Of a stretch of DNA of 64,000 nucleotides, positions 26,525 to 34,961 are shown piece by piece (position 1 is the stretch's first letter; each line of letters opens with the position of its first letter). A program made the translations under genes and the position numbers. Origin of the DNA: Alistipes sp. (GTDB taxonomy: Bacteria > Bacteroidota > Bacteroidia > Bacteroidales > Rikenellaceae); assembly GCA_017555905.1 (NCBI GenBank), contig JAFZFP010000027.1:1-64000 (forward strand). Reading direction: 5' to 3'. Under the pieces are notes generated by a model. It was not told where the DNA came from. It made no database searches and was given only the letters and a program-made list of their open reading frames with translations.

Positions 26525-27445
26525 ATGGCAGATATTGCTAAAAAATGGCAGAAAATTAGGGCCGACTACCAAAGATATATAATTGCGGAGAAACACTTGT
26601 CGCAGAATACTGCGAGTGCCTATATGCGTGATTTCGACGAGTTTATGCACTTTATTCTGCGAATTTTTGGGGTCGTTCCCGAGGCTGTTGAGTCAAATAT
26701 GATAGAGCGCTTTATGGCGTGGCTCTTCGATAAAGGACGTAGTAGTGCATCGCAGGCCCGCACGCTCAGTGGCATCAAGAGTTTCTACAACTATCTGCTC
26801 TTGCACGAAAAGGTGAAGAGCCTGCCGACGGATGGTGTCGATGCCCCAAAGGCCGAGCGACTACTCCCTGACGTGCTTACTGTGGCCGAGGTGGATGCGA
26901 TGCTTGAGACCTTCGATATGACTACGGTGAAGGGGTGTAGAGATAGCGCCATTGTCGAACTGCTGTACTCTACGGGGTTGCGTGTCTCGGAACTTGTTAA
27001 CTTGCGCATCAACAACCTCTTCTTTGGCGAGGGGTATATCGTTGTGGTGGGCAAGGGCGACAAACAGCGTATGGTCCCCGTGGGTGCCGTAGCAAGGGAT
27101 AAGATTCAACTGTATATGGAGTTGCGTCGCCCGAAGCGAGCATCCGAGCCGACGCTCTTTCTGAATAATAGGGGTGAGGCCCTGACGCGTGTGATGGTGT
27201 TTAATATCATCAAGCAAGCGGCACGTCTGGCGGGTATCGACAAGCAGATTAGCCCCCACACCCTACGCCACTCATACGCTACACACCTGCTTGAGGGTGG
27301 TGCGAATATTCGTCAGGTGCAGGAGTTGCTGGGCCACGAGTCGATCTCTACGACGGAGGTATATACACATCTCAACCGTAGGCATCTGCGCACGGTGGTT
27401 GAGGATGCCTTTGCTGAGGTGGATATTAATAGTGATGATAATTAA
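26525..27445 (+). CDS. xerD: Tyrosine recombinase XerD
   Basis: A 306-residue site-specific recombinase that resolves chromosome dimers. An N-terminal SAM-like DNA-binding domain (about 12-100) precedes the catalytic domain, where all six residues can be read: R153 ('TGLRVSEL'), K177 ('GKGDKQR'), H245 and R248 ('HTLRHSYATH'), H271 ('LGHESI') and Y280 ('TTEVYTH'). The layout fits a chromosomal Xer better than a phage integrase, and the neighbours are core genes. XerC versus XerD is inferred from the overall form. Confidence 0.88.
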   Translation: MADIAKKWQKIRADYQRYIIAEKHLSQNTASAYMRDFDEFMHFILRIFGVVPEAVESNMIERFMAWLFDKGRSSASQARTLSGIKSFYNYLLLHEKVKSLPTDGVDAPKAERLLPDVLTVAEVDAMLETFDMTTVKGCRDSAIVELLYSTGLRVSELVNLRINNLFFGEGYIVVVGKGDKQRMVPVGAVARDKIQLYMELRRPKRASEPTLFLNNRGEALTRVMVFNIIKQAARLAGIDKQISPHTLRHSYATHLLEGGANIRQVQELLGHESISTTEVYTHLNRRHLRTVVEDAFAEVDINSDDN

Positions 27446-27451
27446 CAGAAT

Positions 27452-28417
27452 ATGAGGAGATTAGTGATATTGGTTATGGGCTTTGTTCTCTCCGCAGGTT
27501 TGGCCTATGGAGCGGAAGAGGAGGTCGTGGTAGAGACTCCGTGGGGGCTCCTCTCGGCTACGCTGTCGTCGCCAGACCAGGGGAGCGATGTTGTGGCGTT
27601 GATAGTCGCTGGCTCTGGTCCTACTGACCGCAATGGTAATTCGGGCTATGGACTTAACTCGTGGTGCTACAAGATGCTTTCGGATGAACTTGTCGAGAAG
27701 GGTGTCGCTGTGATGCGCTACGATAAGCGAGGTGTGGGACAGAGTCGTCTGAACGACCCGACTTCGGTGGGTGACGTACTCTTCGAGGATTTTGTAGATG
27801 ATGCCTCGGTGTGTGTGGCTTATCTGCACTCACGAGGTTTCGAGCGTGTCGTTGTCATCGGTCATAGCGAGGGAGGCGAGATTGCACAGCACCTTGCCCT
27901 TAGGGAAGACGTAGCGGTGGAGGGCATCGTATTGCTCTGTTCGCCAGGATATTCGATGGACTCGATACTTCTAACGCAGTTGTCGGCGCAGTTGGTGCCA
28001 CAGCATATAGGGCTTATGGTTACGGCAACAAATATTATTAACGCCATAAAGCGAGGCGAGAGCGTTGCCGAGGAGCGAGTACCAAAGGAGTTGATGTCGC
28101 TCTTCCATCCCTCGGTGCAGAAGTTCTTGCATAGTTCAATGGCCTTTGACCCTCAACGCCTTATGTCCGATATTACGTTGCCTGCGCTGATTGTCTCAGG
28201 TGGTAGAGATGTGCAGGTGTCGGTGGATAATGGTCAGCGACTTATGGAGGTGGCTCAGCGAGGCACGTATGCACTTTTCGAGAATATGTGCCACGTACTG
28301 AAGGATGCTCCGTCGGCAGACCGCATAGAGCAGTTGATGGGTGTCTATACCAATTCGCAACAGCCGCTAAGCGAGGGACTTAGTAAAACTATAGTAGATT
28401 TTATCACTAACATATAA
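27452..28417 (+). CDS. Exported alpha/beta hydrolase
   Basis: A 321-residue hydrolase with a signal peptide (1-20, 'GLAYGA'). The nucleophile elbow is 'GHSEGG' with Ser139. An acid is likely in 'SGGRDVQV' (about residue 254) and a His in 'MCHVLKD' (about 281). 'VAGSGPTDRNGN' (52-63) is the oxyanion region typical of the periplasmic peptidase/esterase-like group. The substrate is unknown. It starts 6 bases after xerD, so it may be co-transcribed with it. Confidence 0.82.
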   Translation: MRRLVILVMGFVLSAGLAYGAEEEVVVETPWGLLSATLSSPDQGSDVVALIVAGSGPTDRNGNSGYGLNSWCYKMLSDELVEKGVAVMRYDKRGVGQSRLNDPTSVGDVLFEDFVDDASVCVAYLHSRGFERVVVIGHSEGGEIAQHLALREDVAVEGIVLLCSPGYSMDSILLTQLSAQLVPQHIGLMVTATNIINAIKRGESVAEERVPKELMSLFHPSVQKFLHSSMAFDPQRLMSDITLPALIVSGGRDVQVSVDNGQRLMEVAQRGTYALFENMCHVLKDAPSADRIEQLMGVYTNSQQPLSEGLSKTIVDFITNI

Positions 28418-28429
28418 ACTCTTGATTCT

Positions 28430-29149
28430 ATGTCACTATTTGATAAACTTTTCGGTCGCAAGCCTGCGCCTCAGTACCCTACGGATGAACTTACTATCAA
28501 TGGTAGAAACCTGAAACTGACCTTCTTCGCTCACGCCTCTGTGGCTATTGAGTACGAGGGTAGGGTGATTTACGTAGACCCCGTGGAGGGTAATGCCGAG
28601 TATGAGCGACTTCCTAAGGCCGATATGATTCTTGTGACCCACTCCCACTACGACCATTTCGATATGAAGGCTATCGAGGCTCTGCAACAGGAGGATACAC
28701 GCATCCTCTTGGATAAGACCTCGGCAGAGGGCTTTGGTGGTGACTGCTATACTATGCTCCCAGGGGCTGTGGCAGAACCTTTCGAGGATATTAGAGTGGA
28801 GGCAGTGGCTGCATATAACACCTCGGAACATCAGTTGCAGTTCCATCCTAAGGAGCGAGAGGATTGTGGCTATGTTATCACCCTTGGAGGCGCTGTGCGT
28901 ATCTATGTTTCGGGCGATACCGAGCCTACCGTAGAACAAGCAGAGTTGAAGAATATTGATATCGCCTTTATCTGTGTGAATCAGCCATATACGATGACAC
29001 CTGAGCAGGCGGTACAGGCTGTTAAGGCCGTTGCACCAAAGATCTATTACCCCTACCACTATGGTCAGGTGGATGAGCCTACGGATGTGGAGGCGTTGGC
29101 AGAGATGCTAAAGGGTGTTACGGAGGTACGCATACGTCCGCTAGCATAG
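28430..29149 (+). CDS. Metallo-beta-lactamase-fold hydrolase (UlaG-like)
   Basis: A 239-residue protein. Metal ligands are H71-x-H73-x-D75-H76 in 'THSHYDHFD', D163 in 'SGDTEP' and H210 in 'YPYHYGQ'. The pattern, with a single-domain fold and a C-terminal 'YPYHYG', fits the UlaG-like/YycJ-related group of MBL hydrolases found in many Bacteroidota. The substrate is unknown. It lies 12 bases after the alpha/beta hydrolase gene. No signal peptide is present, so it is cytoplasmic. Confidence 0.82.
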   Translation: MSLFDKLFGRKPAPQYPTDELTINGRNLKLTFFAHASVAIEYEGRVIYVDPVEGNAEYERLPKADMILVTHSHYDHFDMKAIEALQQEDTRILLDKTSAEGFGGDCYTMLPGAVAEPFEDIRVEAVAAYNTSEHQLQFHPKEREDCGYVITLGGAVRIYVSGDTEPTVEQAELKNIDIAFICVNQPYTMTPEQAVQAVKAVAPKIYYPYHYGQVDEPTDVEALAEMLKGVTEVRIRPLA

Positions 29150-29173
29150 GCAACTCACTAAAAGTTTGAAGCG

Positions 29174-30334
29174 ATGACCCTTGAAGATGTTGAGTTGCTC
29201 TGTAGCGAGGAGGTGCGCCGAGCCATAGATGAAAATATAGAGCGTGACCCCAATGCTGTCGCGCTCGATAGACGTGTGCCTTATGCACAACTTGTTGCTA
29301 CACAGGTGAAGTACCTGCAACGCGCCCGTCGTAAGTTGCCCCACCTCTACGAGGCTCGTTGTATAATTCCACCTCGCGCATTCGAGCAGTCGTCGAGCAA
29401 GGAGAGTGCTGAGCGTAAGGCGATTAAGGGCGATAGTTTGTTGGACCTTAGTTGTGGTTTGGGCATCGACGTTATCGCTGCGTCTCGCAACTTTAGGCGT
29501 GTTGTTACGGTGGAGCGCGACGAGGTGCTTGGGGCTGTGGTGCGCCACAACCTTAGGTTGCTCAATATCGACAATGTGGAGGTCATTACGGCCGACTCCG
29601 AGACATACGTTGCAGAGTGTTCCGAACACTTCGACTGGGTATTCATCGACCCCGACCGTCGCTCGTTGGAGGGCAAGAAGATGGTGCGAATGGAGGATTG
29701 TTCGCCCAACGTAATAGAACTTATGCCTCGCCTAAAGGAGGTGGCAAACCGTGTGGCTATGAAACTCTCGCCGCTCTTCGATGTGGAGGAGGCCTTCCGT
29801 CTGTTCCCCAGCTCTGAGGTTGAGGTGGTTTCTATTGGTGGCGAGTGCAAGGAGTTGAATATATATACTGATGCACAGCAAGATAACCTACGTATAGCAG
29901 TTGTGGGTCTTGGCGAGTGGCTCTACAGAAGAGAGGATATGCAGTCCCCTTGTGCCACAGAGCCATTCGAGGAAACGGAGTGGAGCTATTTGTTCATTCC
30001 CGATGTTGCGGCGCAAAAGTCGCGTGTTGCTGTAAGGGCATTACAGAGTGTTGCTACACTTTGGAGCAACAATGGCTATGGCTTTGCTAAGGAGACCCCC
30101 AAGGAGGTTGTCCCAGCAAAGGTCTACGCAATTGAGCGCATAGAGCGTTACCGCCCCAAGGAGTTGAAGCGTGAGTTCAAGGGGCGAGGTGTAGAGATTC
30201 TCAAGCGAGATACGTCACTCGCTGTGGAGACACTACGCAAGAGCATTGGTGCGCGTTCGGGCGCAGAGGCTATGATTGCTGTGACCACGATTCAGGCAGA
30301 AAATTGGGTAATACACATAAAACCAGTATCCTAA
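29174..30334 (+). CDS. THUMP-like class I SAM methyltransferase
   Basis: A 386-residue protein. The SAM-binding loop is 'LLDLSCGLGIDVIA' (89-102). Motif IV appears as 'FIDPDRRS' (158-165), the form seen in this Bacteroidota family, whose C-terminal domain (about 300-386, 'KVYAIERIERYRPKEL') is the THUMP-like domain. An RNA substrate is likely from the domain but not proven. The N-terminal 70 residues are helical. It starts 24 bases after the MBL gene and is probably in the same operon. Confidence 0.8.
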   Translation: MTLEDVELLCSEEVRRAIDENIERDPNAVALDRRVPYAQLVATQVKYLQRARRKLPHLYEARCIIPPRAFEQSSSKESAERKAIKGDSLLDLSCGLGIDVIAASRNFRRVVTVERDEVLGAVVRHNLRLLNIDNVEVITADSETYVAECSEHFDWVFIDPDRRSLEGKKMVRMEDCSPNVIELMPRLKEVANRVAMKLSPLFDVEEAFRLFPSSEVEVVSIGGECKELNIYTDAQQDNLRIAVVGLGEWLYRREDMQSPCATEPFEETEWSYLFIPDVAAQKSRVAVRALQSVATLWSNNGYGFAKETPKEVVPAKVYAIERIERYRPKELKREFKGRGVEILKRDTSLAVETLRKSIGARSGAEAMIAVTTIQAENWVIHIKPVS

Positions 30335-30344
30335 ATATTTGGTT

Positions 30345-32045
30345 ATGAAGATATTTCAGCGTATAAATCTTCTTATTCACGACACCCTTCTTAGGGTCGA
30401 TAACGACGAGCCAACGGCACTGCGTCGAGCCTATAGATTGGTTTACTATACGTTGCGTGGTGTGAATGTGCATCGTACGATGGTCGATAGTGCAGCCTTA
30501 ACGCTCTATACGATGCTTGCCTTGGTGCCACTCCTTACCTTGGTGTTGCTTATCTTGGGCCAGTTCGGAGTATTGGACCGCTATGTTGCTGTCATTCACG
30601 ATGGTACGCCCCAGCAGTGGCATTCGTTACTCGATGTGTTGCTCGATGTGGCCCAGGGTGCCGCTGCGAGCATTGCGCCTGGCTTCTTGGCTGTGGTGGG
30701 TATTGCCATCCTGCTCTTCGCCATCTTCACACTTTTCCGCACTGCCGAGGGGTCGTTCAATGTGGTGTGGGGCGTAAGTCGCAAGCGCAAGTTCATACAT
30801 CGCTACGCGGCATATATTATCGTGGCACTCTTTGTTCCAACCCTCCTTATCGTGGCAACATCTATGGCCTACGACACCCTTTCGGCCCTAAACCCCTTTG
30901 CCGAACTCAGTGGGTTGGTAAACAAACTCTTCTCGATGCTGTTTGTGTCGATAGCCACTACGTTGCTCTATAAGTACTTGCCATTCACGCGAGTACTGTG
31001 GCGCAATGCTATCATCGCGGGATGTATCGCAGGTTTCGCCCTCTCGGTGTTGCAGTGGGGATATGTCTATTTCCAGTCGATGATGTCGGGTATAAACCTT
31101 ATCTATGGTAGTTTGGCCGCGATACCGCTCTTCATTATATGGCTTATGTGGTCGTGGAATATTATATTGGTGGGTTGTGAACTTTCATTTGTGTGGCAAC
31201 ACCGCCGTCGCTATGAGCGCATCGACCGTCGTAGGCTCTGGCGTGAGGATGGCGACAAGAATGAGGTGGTTCGAGTGGTTATCGTTGGCTCAGGAAATGT
31301 TGCAGAGGCCTTCGCACGTACGATACGTCGCAAGGGAGGTTTGGAGTTGGTGCAGATCTTTGCTCGCAACCGCCAGCGCGGAATTGCTGTGGCAAATATC
31401 GGTGGTTGCCAGTGGCACGATAATCCAAAACATTTGGCACAAGCGGACCTCTATATTATCGCTGTGAGCGACCGTGCTGTGGCGGAGTTGGCGGAGTCGT
31501 TACCCTTTGCCAAGGGTGCTATTGTGGTGCATACGGCAGGTAGTGTCGCTATGGATGCTATTCCTGAGCGAGAGGGTGGTCGAGGTATCCTCTACGCCTT
31601 GCAGAGTTTTAGTGCTGGACGTATAATCTCGTTGGATGACGTGCCAATCTTTATCGAGGCCGACAGCGACCAGATACGCGATAGACTTCTCAGCATTGCC
31701 AACCAACTAAGTACTCAAGTGGAGTATGCCGATTCGGAGCGTCGCCGAAAGATACACCTTGCGGGGGTACTGGTGAATAACTTCTCGAACCACCTCTACA
31801 CCCTTTCGGCAGAGTTGTTGGCTAAGGAGGGGCTTACCTTCGATGTGGTCAAGCCATTGTTGCTTGAGACGGCATCTAAGGCTTCGGCGGTGGATGATCC
31901 AATGGAGGTGCAGACAGGCCCAGCGATAAGGGGCGACAGGGCGGTTACGTCGAGCCATATCGCTATGCTTGAGGATGATGAACAACTACAAAAGATATAT
32001 AAAGCAATAACTGAGAGTATATGGGAAACTTCAAAGAGGATATAG
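30345..32045 (+). CDS. Fusion of YihY/BrkB membrane protein and DUF2520 Rossmann domain
   Basis: A 566-residue protein; the ATG at 30345 is preferred to an in-frame TTG at 30339. Residues about 30-290 are a YihY/BrkB-type membrane protein with six hydrophobic segments ('ALTLYTMLALVPLLTLVL', 'GSLAAIPLFIIWLMWSW'). A basic linker (about 286-305) leads to a Rossmann domain with 'VIVGSGNVAEAF' (313-324) and a C-terminal helical part ('RRKIHLAGVLVNNFSNHLY'), which together are DUF2520. As far as I know the two families are normally separate genes. The reading frame is continuous through the junction. It overlaps the kdsC-like gene by 25 bases. Confidence 0.85.
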   Translation: MKIFQRINLLIHDTLLRVDNDEPTALRRAYRLVYYTLRGVNVHRTMVDSAALTLYTMLALVPLLTLVLLILGQFGVLDRYVAVIHDGTPQQWHSLLDVLLDVAQGAAASIAPGFLAVVGIAILLFAIFTLFRTAEGSFNVVWGVSRKRKFIHRYAAYIIVALFVPTLLIVATSMAYDTLSALNPFAELSGLVNKLFSMLFVSIATTLLYKYLPFTRVLWRNAIIAGCIAGFALSVLQWGYVYFQSMMSGINLIYGSLAAIPLFIIWLMWSWNIILVGCELSFVWQHRRRYERIDRRRLWREDGDKNEVVRVVIVGSGNVAEAFARTIRRKGGLELVQIFARNRQRGIAVANIGGCQWHDNPKHLAQADLYIIAVSDRAVAELAESLPFAKGAIVVHTAGSVAMDAIPEREGGRGILYALQSFSAGRIISLDDVPIFIEADSDQIRDRLLSIANQLSTQVEYADSERRRKIHLAGVLVNNFSNHLYTLSAELLAKEGLTFDVVKPLLLETASKASAVDDPMEVQTGPAIRGDRAVTSSHIAMLEDDEQLQKIYKAITESIWETSKRI

Positions 32046-32554
32046 CACGTGTCGAGGCCTTTGTCTTCGATGTAGATGGCGTGATGACGGACGGCGGTAT
32101 TATCCCAACCCCCGAGGGAGACTTCATCCGTCGCTACAATGCTAAGGATGGCTATGCCATAGCCTATGCACTGCGTGAGGGCTTCAAGGTGTGTGTTATC
32201 TCGGGTGGACGAGGTAAGATGTTGGAGAATCGCTTGACTATGTTGGGTGTTACGAAGATGTATCTCAACTGTATGAATAAGGTTGAGGCGTTAGAGGAGT
32301 TTTTAGCGGAGAATGACCTTGATCGCCAGAGTGTTATCTATATGGGTGATGATATCCCCGACCTGGAGTGTATGATGCGTGTGGGTATTCCTGTTTGCCC
32401 TGCCGATGCGGCAATGGAGGTTGTCGAGGCCTCGCGCTATGTGTCGGAGTATAACGGTGGCCACGGCGCTGTTCGTGATATTGTTGAGCAGGTGTTGCGT
32501 GCGAAGGGTTGCTGGGCGAAGAATCTTAAGGGTGTGCTTGGCATCAACCAGTAG
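32021..32554 (+). CDS. KdsC-like HAD phosphatase
   Basis: A 177-residue HAD-superfamily (C0) phosphatase related to 3-deoxy-manno-octulosonate 8-phosphate phosphatase of lipopolysaccharide Kdo synthesis. The nucleophile motif is D17-V-D19-G-V-M-T23, the Thr/Ser motif 'VISGGRGKMLENR' and the acidic motif 'YMGDDIPDLECM'. Length is normal for KdsC. Coupling to a DUF2520 protein (overlap of 25 bases) is a recurrent Bacteroidota neighbourhood. Confidence 0.85.
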   Translation: MGNFKEDIARVEAFVFDVDGVMTDGGIIPTPEGDFIRRYNAKDGYAIAYALREGFKVCVISGGRGKMLENRLTMLGVTKMYLNCMNKVEALEEFLAENDLDRQSVIYMGDDIPDLECMMRVGIPVCPADAAMEVVEASRYVSEYNGGHGAVRDIVEQVLRAKGCWAKNLKGVLGINQ

Positions 32555-32567
32555 CGGAGGATAACTT

Positions 32568-32612
32568 GAATAAACAAAAAAATCAGGCAGTACCATTGGT
32601 AACTGCCTGATT
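32568..32612 (-). terminator. Terminator of tRNA-Met transcript
   Basis: AATCAGGCAG and CTGCCTGATT (32581-32590 and 32603-32612) pair, and TACC/GGTA extends the stem over an ATT loop with one unpaired A. On the minus strand, TTTTTTGTTTATT follows. It starts 8 bases past the tRNA 3' end. Confidence 0.8.
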
Positions 32613-32619
32613 ATCATTG

Positions 32620-32693
<74 letters not shown>

Positions 32694-32800
32694 AACGTCA
32701 TATTGGCGTTTAGTGGATGCAAAGATAATACAAATTTTATAAATCACAATCTCGTTGTGCTATTTTTTTGTCGTTCTCTACATTGTACGTATCAATTTTA

Positions 32801-32939
32801 GTCCGATTCTACTCCGAAAAGGGAGGGCCTTGTTAAGGAGGTTAATGCTATTGACTACTTCAAGTTTGAACTCTTCTACGAGGGTGAGCCTATCCCTAAT
32901 TGGCAATGGCCAGCGGTTGATGAGAAGGTGGAGTTGTAA
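32801..32939 (+). pseudogene. C-terminal remnant of an unidentified gene
   Basis: Between the TAG at 32798 and the TAA at 32937 one frame reads as a natural protein end: '..GLVKEVNAIDYFKFELFY' then 'EGEPIPNWQWPAVDEKVEL'. It has no start codon and is 46 codons long. The amino-acid composition (Tyr, Phe, Trp, Glu) looks coding, and a terminator follows 18 bases later, as it would after a complete gene. I do not recognise the parent family. Confidence 0.4.
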
Positions 32940-32957
32940 GAATTTGATGACTATAAT

Positions 32958-33001
32958 AGAGGGTCTGTCTAACGGTTGTTAGGCAGACCCTCTTGGTTTT
33001 T
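32958..33001 (+). terminator. Strong terminator
   Basis: AGAGGGTCTGTCTAAC (32958-32973) pairs perfectly with GTTAGGCAGACCCTCT (32978-32993), with one wobble-level difference, over GGTT, followed by TGGTTTTTG. It lies between the gene remnant and the convergent SDR gene and may serve both. Confidence 0.8.
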
Positions 33002-33014
33002 GTCTATTAAGAGG

Positions 33015-33785
33015 TTATACGCAGGTGTAACCGCCATCGATGGCTATGTTCTGACCTGTGACGTATGTGCTTTGGGGCGAGGCGAGGAAGAGGGCGCAGG
33101 TGTCGAGCTCTCCCTCACGGCCGTAGCGTCCTAATGGGATGTTGCGCTTGGCTACATCCTGGAAGAAGTCGCTGTCGAGGGTTGCGGTGGTGAGGTCGGT
33201 GTAGAAGTAGCCTGGGCAGATGCTATTCACGGTGATACCATACTTGCCCCACTCGCCAGCTAAGGCGCGGGTGAAGTTTACCACACCTCCCTTAGCCGCG
33301 TGGTATGGTGCGCTACCGATAATCATATTGCCGACAAGTCCATACATCGAGGCGATGTTGATGATGCGACCGTAGCGGGCCTCAATCATCCTCTTGCCAA
33401 ACTCGCGGCTACAAACAAATGTGCCGAAGAGGTCGATCTCCATCTCGTGGCGGAACTGCTCGTCAGAGACCTCCTCTGCAGGGCCTACAGCCCCCGTACC
33501 AGCATTATTCACCAATATATCGATTCTGCCAAAGCGCGCAATGACACGCTCGACGGCCTGCTTGACCTGCTCCGTTACTGTGATGTCGCAGACCACGGGC
33601 AGTACCTCCACGCCAAACTCCTCTGCAATGGCCTTGGCATTCTGCTCTAAGAGGTTTTGACGACGAGCCAAAAGCACGAGGTTGGCACCCTGACGAGCAA
33701 AGGCCTTCGCCATCTGCAAACCCAAACCTACCGATGCTCCCGTGATAACGGCAACCTGTCCTGAAAGATCAAAATAGTTGTTCAT
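33015..33785 (-). CDS. SDR-family oxidoreductase (gluconate 5-dehydrogenase-like)
   Basis: A 256-residue short-chain dehydrogenase. Cofactor loop T15-G-A-S-V-G-L-G22, 'NNAG' at 93-96, and catalytic S146, Y161 and K165 ('YHAAK') are all present. The C-terminal 'VTGQNIAIDGGYT' is typical of the classical subfamily. The N-terminal 'FDLSGQVAVITGAS' is close to gluconate/2-deoxygluconate dehydrogenases, but the substrate is inferred only. It stands alone, divergent from the thiamin operon. Confidence 0.82.
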   Translation of the reverse strand: MNNYFDLSGQVAVITGASVGLGLQMAKAFARQGANLVLLARRQNLLEQNAKAIAEEFGVEVLPVVCDITVTEQVKQAVERVIARFGRIDILVNNAGTGAVGPAEEVSDEQFRHEMEIDLFGTFVCSREFGKRMIEARYGRIINIASMYGLVGNMIIGSAPYHAAKGGVVNFTRALAGEWGKYGITVNSICPGYFYTDLTTATLDSDFFQDVAKRNIPLGRYGREGELDTCALFLASPQSTYVTGQNIAIDGGYTCV

Positions 33786-33942
33786 ACTCTATATCGTTTT
33801 TTATTGTTAAACATATTTACAGTTGCAAATTAAATACCTATTTTATTGAAATACAACTATTTCCGATTCTTATTTCTGATAGGAGTATAAGCGTAGATTA
33901 TAGAAAGAGGGAAAAAGGTGTGTGAAGTTTATAAATTTTTCG

Positions 33943-33950
33943 TATCTTTG
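33943..33950 (+). promoter_or_regulatory. -7 box of the thiamin operon
   Basis: TATCTTTG at the right distance (about 7 bases) before the predicted 5' end of the riboswitch at 33958. The -33 region reads TGTG (33921-33924), a weak match. Upstream to 33786 the sequence is AT-rich with no further feature seen. Confidence 0.6.
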
Positions 33951-33957
33951 CCCCAGA

Positions 33958-34055
33958 ACTCGAATGGTGGTGTTAGGGAATACCGCTTGGTTACCCTGGC
34001 TGAGATTATACACATTGCACCAGTACAGATAATGCTGACGCTGGAAGTTTGGAGT
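33958..34055 (+). ncRNA. TPP riboswitch (thi box)
   Basis: The aptamer blocks are in order: CTGAGA (33999-34004), then ACAGATAATGCTGACGCTGG (34025-34044), which matches the conserved 'gGATAAT.C..GCG.agG' of thiamin pyrophosphate sensors. The outer ACTC (33958-33961) and GAGT (34052-34055) can close P1. It precedes four thiamin genes, which supports the call. Ligand binding is expected to lower expression. Confidence 0.88.
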
Positions 34056-34065
34056 CATCCTTAAT

Positions 34066-34119
34066 GGTACTTGCCGTACCACTATTTTGAGCTTGTATAG
34101 TAGTGTAAAAATAGTGGTA
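34066..34119 (+). promoter_or_regulatory. Riboswitch expression platform: alternative hairpins over the thiD start
   Basis: GTACC at 34076-34080 has two possible partners. It can pair with GGTAC (34066-34070) in a small hairpin. Alternatively, as part of TACCACTATTTT (34077-34088), it can pair perfectly with AAAATAGTGGTA (34108-34119), which ends in the A of the thiD ATG. The second fold would hide the translation start. No T run is present, so control of translation is more likely than termination. Folding is inferred, not calculated. Confidence 0.65.
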
Positions 34120-34961
34120 TGAATCGAAGTAAAACCTATCCTGTAGTATTGTCAATCGCTGGCTCTGACTCCTCTGGAGGAGCTGGTATTCAAGCAGATC
34201 TTAAAACATTTTCGGCACTTGGAGTATATGGTGCAACAGCCATCACGGCAATCACTGCACAGAATACTCAAGGTGTGAACTCTCAGTTGGCTATAACGGC
34301 ACAGATGGTCTACGACCAGATTGTTGCTGTTGTAGAGGATTTGCACCCTTCGTTCATAAAGATTGGAATGCTTGCCAATTGTGATATAGTCGAGGCCGTT
34401 GCTGAGGCCCTCGGCAGATACTCTATTCCCATCATTCTCGACCCCGTCATTGTATCGACTTCGGGACATCGCTTGTTGTCGGTCGATGCTCAAGAGTGTG
34501 TTAAGCAGAGGCTTCTTCCTATGTCGATGCTTGTGACGCCAAACATTCCAGAGATGGTTGCCCTTGCAGACTGTCCTGTTGCTACCTATCGCGAGAAGGA
34601 GCAGGCGGCTACGATACTCTTGGACTATGGAGCTAAGGCCATACTGCTCAAGGGTGGCCACGAGGAGGGTGATACAAAGAGCGATATACTCTTTACTAAG
34701 TCGCACTCTAAGGTCGAAACCACCATCTTTACATCAGCGACTATTCCTACGCGCAACACCCACGGTACGGGCTGTACGCTGTCGTCTGCTATAGCGGCCT
34801 ATATGGCTCGTGGCTGCGACATAGTGGAGGCTATTTCCAAGGCCAAGGAGTTTGTGACCGAGGCTCTTCAAAGTGGCGCAGATGTAGCAATAGGCCGTGG
34901 TAATGGCCCTGTGAATCACGGATTTAACCCTCAAAAGATGATTGTCTATGATAACGAATAA
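34119..34961 (+). CDS. thiD: Hydroxymethylpyrimidine (phosphate) kinase
   Basis: A 280-residue ribokinase-fold enzyme that phosphorylates HMP and HMP-P for thiamin synthesis. 'IAGSDSSGGAGIQADLKT' (13-30) binds the pyrimidine, and 'GTGCTLSSAIAAY' near residue 217-229 is the anion-hole/catalytic region. Length and motifs match ThiD. It is the first gene after the TPP riboswitch and overlaps thiE by 14 bases. Confidence 0.93.
   Translation: MNRSKTYPVVLSIAGSDSSGGAGIQADLKTFSALGVYGATAITAITAQNTQGVNSQLAITAQMVYDQIVAVVEDLHPSFIKIGMLANCDIVEAVAEALGRYSIPIILDPVIVSTSGHRLLSVDAQECVKQRLLPMSMLVTPNIPEMVALADCPVATYREKEQAATILLDYGAKAILLKGGHEEGDTKSDILFTKSHSKVETTIFTSATIPTRNTHGTGCTLSSAIAAYMARGCDIVEAISKAKEFVTEALQSGADVAIGRGNGPVNHGFNPQKMIVYDNE

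Noticed and set aside
26525..27445. xerD as phage integrase and mark of a mobile element
   Set aside because: All neighbours are core genes, no att repeats are visible, and the protein has the layout of a chromosomal Xer recombinase.
28436..29059. 207-codon minus-strand frame
   Set aside because: It is antisense to the MBL hydrolase, whose metal motif is complete.
32755..32982. 75-codon plus-strand frame between tRNA-Met and the SDR gene
   Set aside because: The composition is not protein-like (runs of Leu/Ser/Arg); another frame in the same DNA reads better as a gene remnant (32801-32939).
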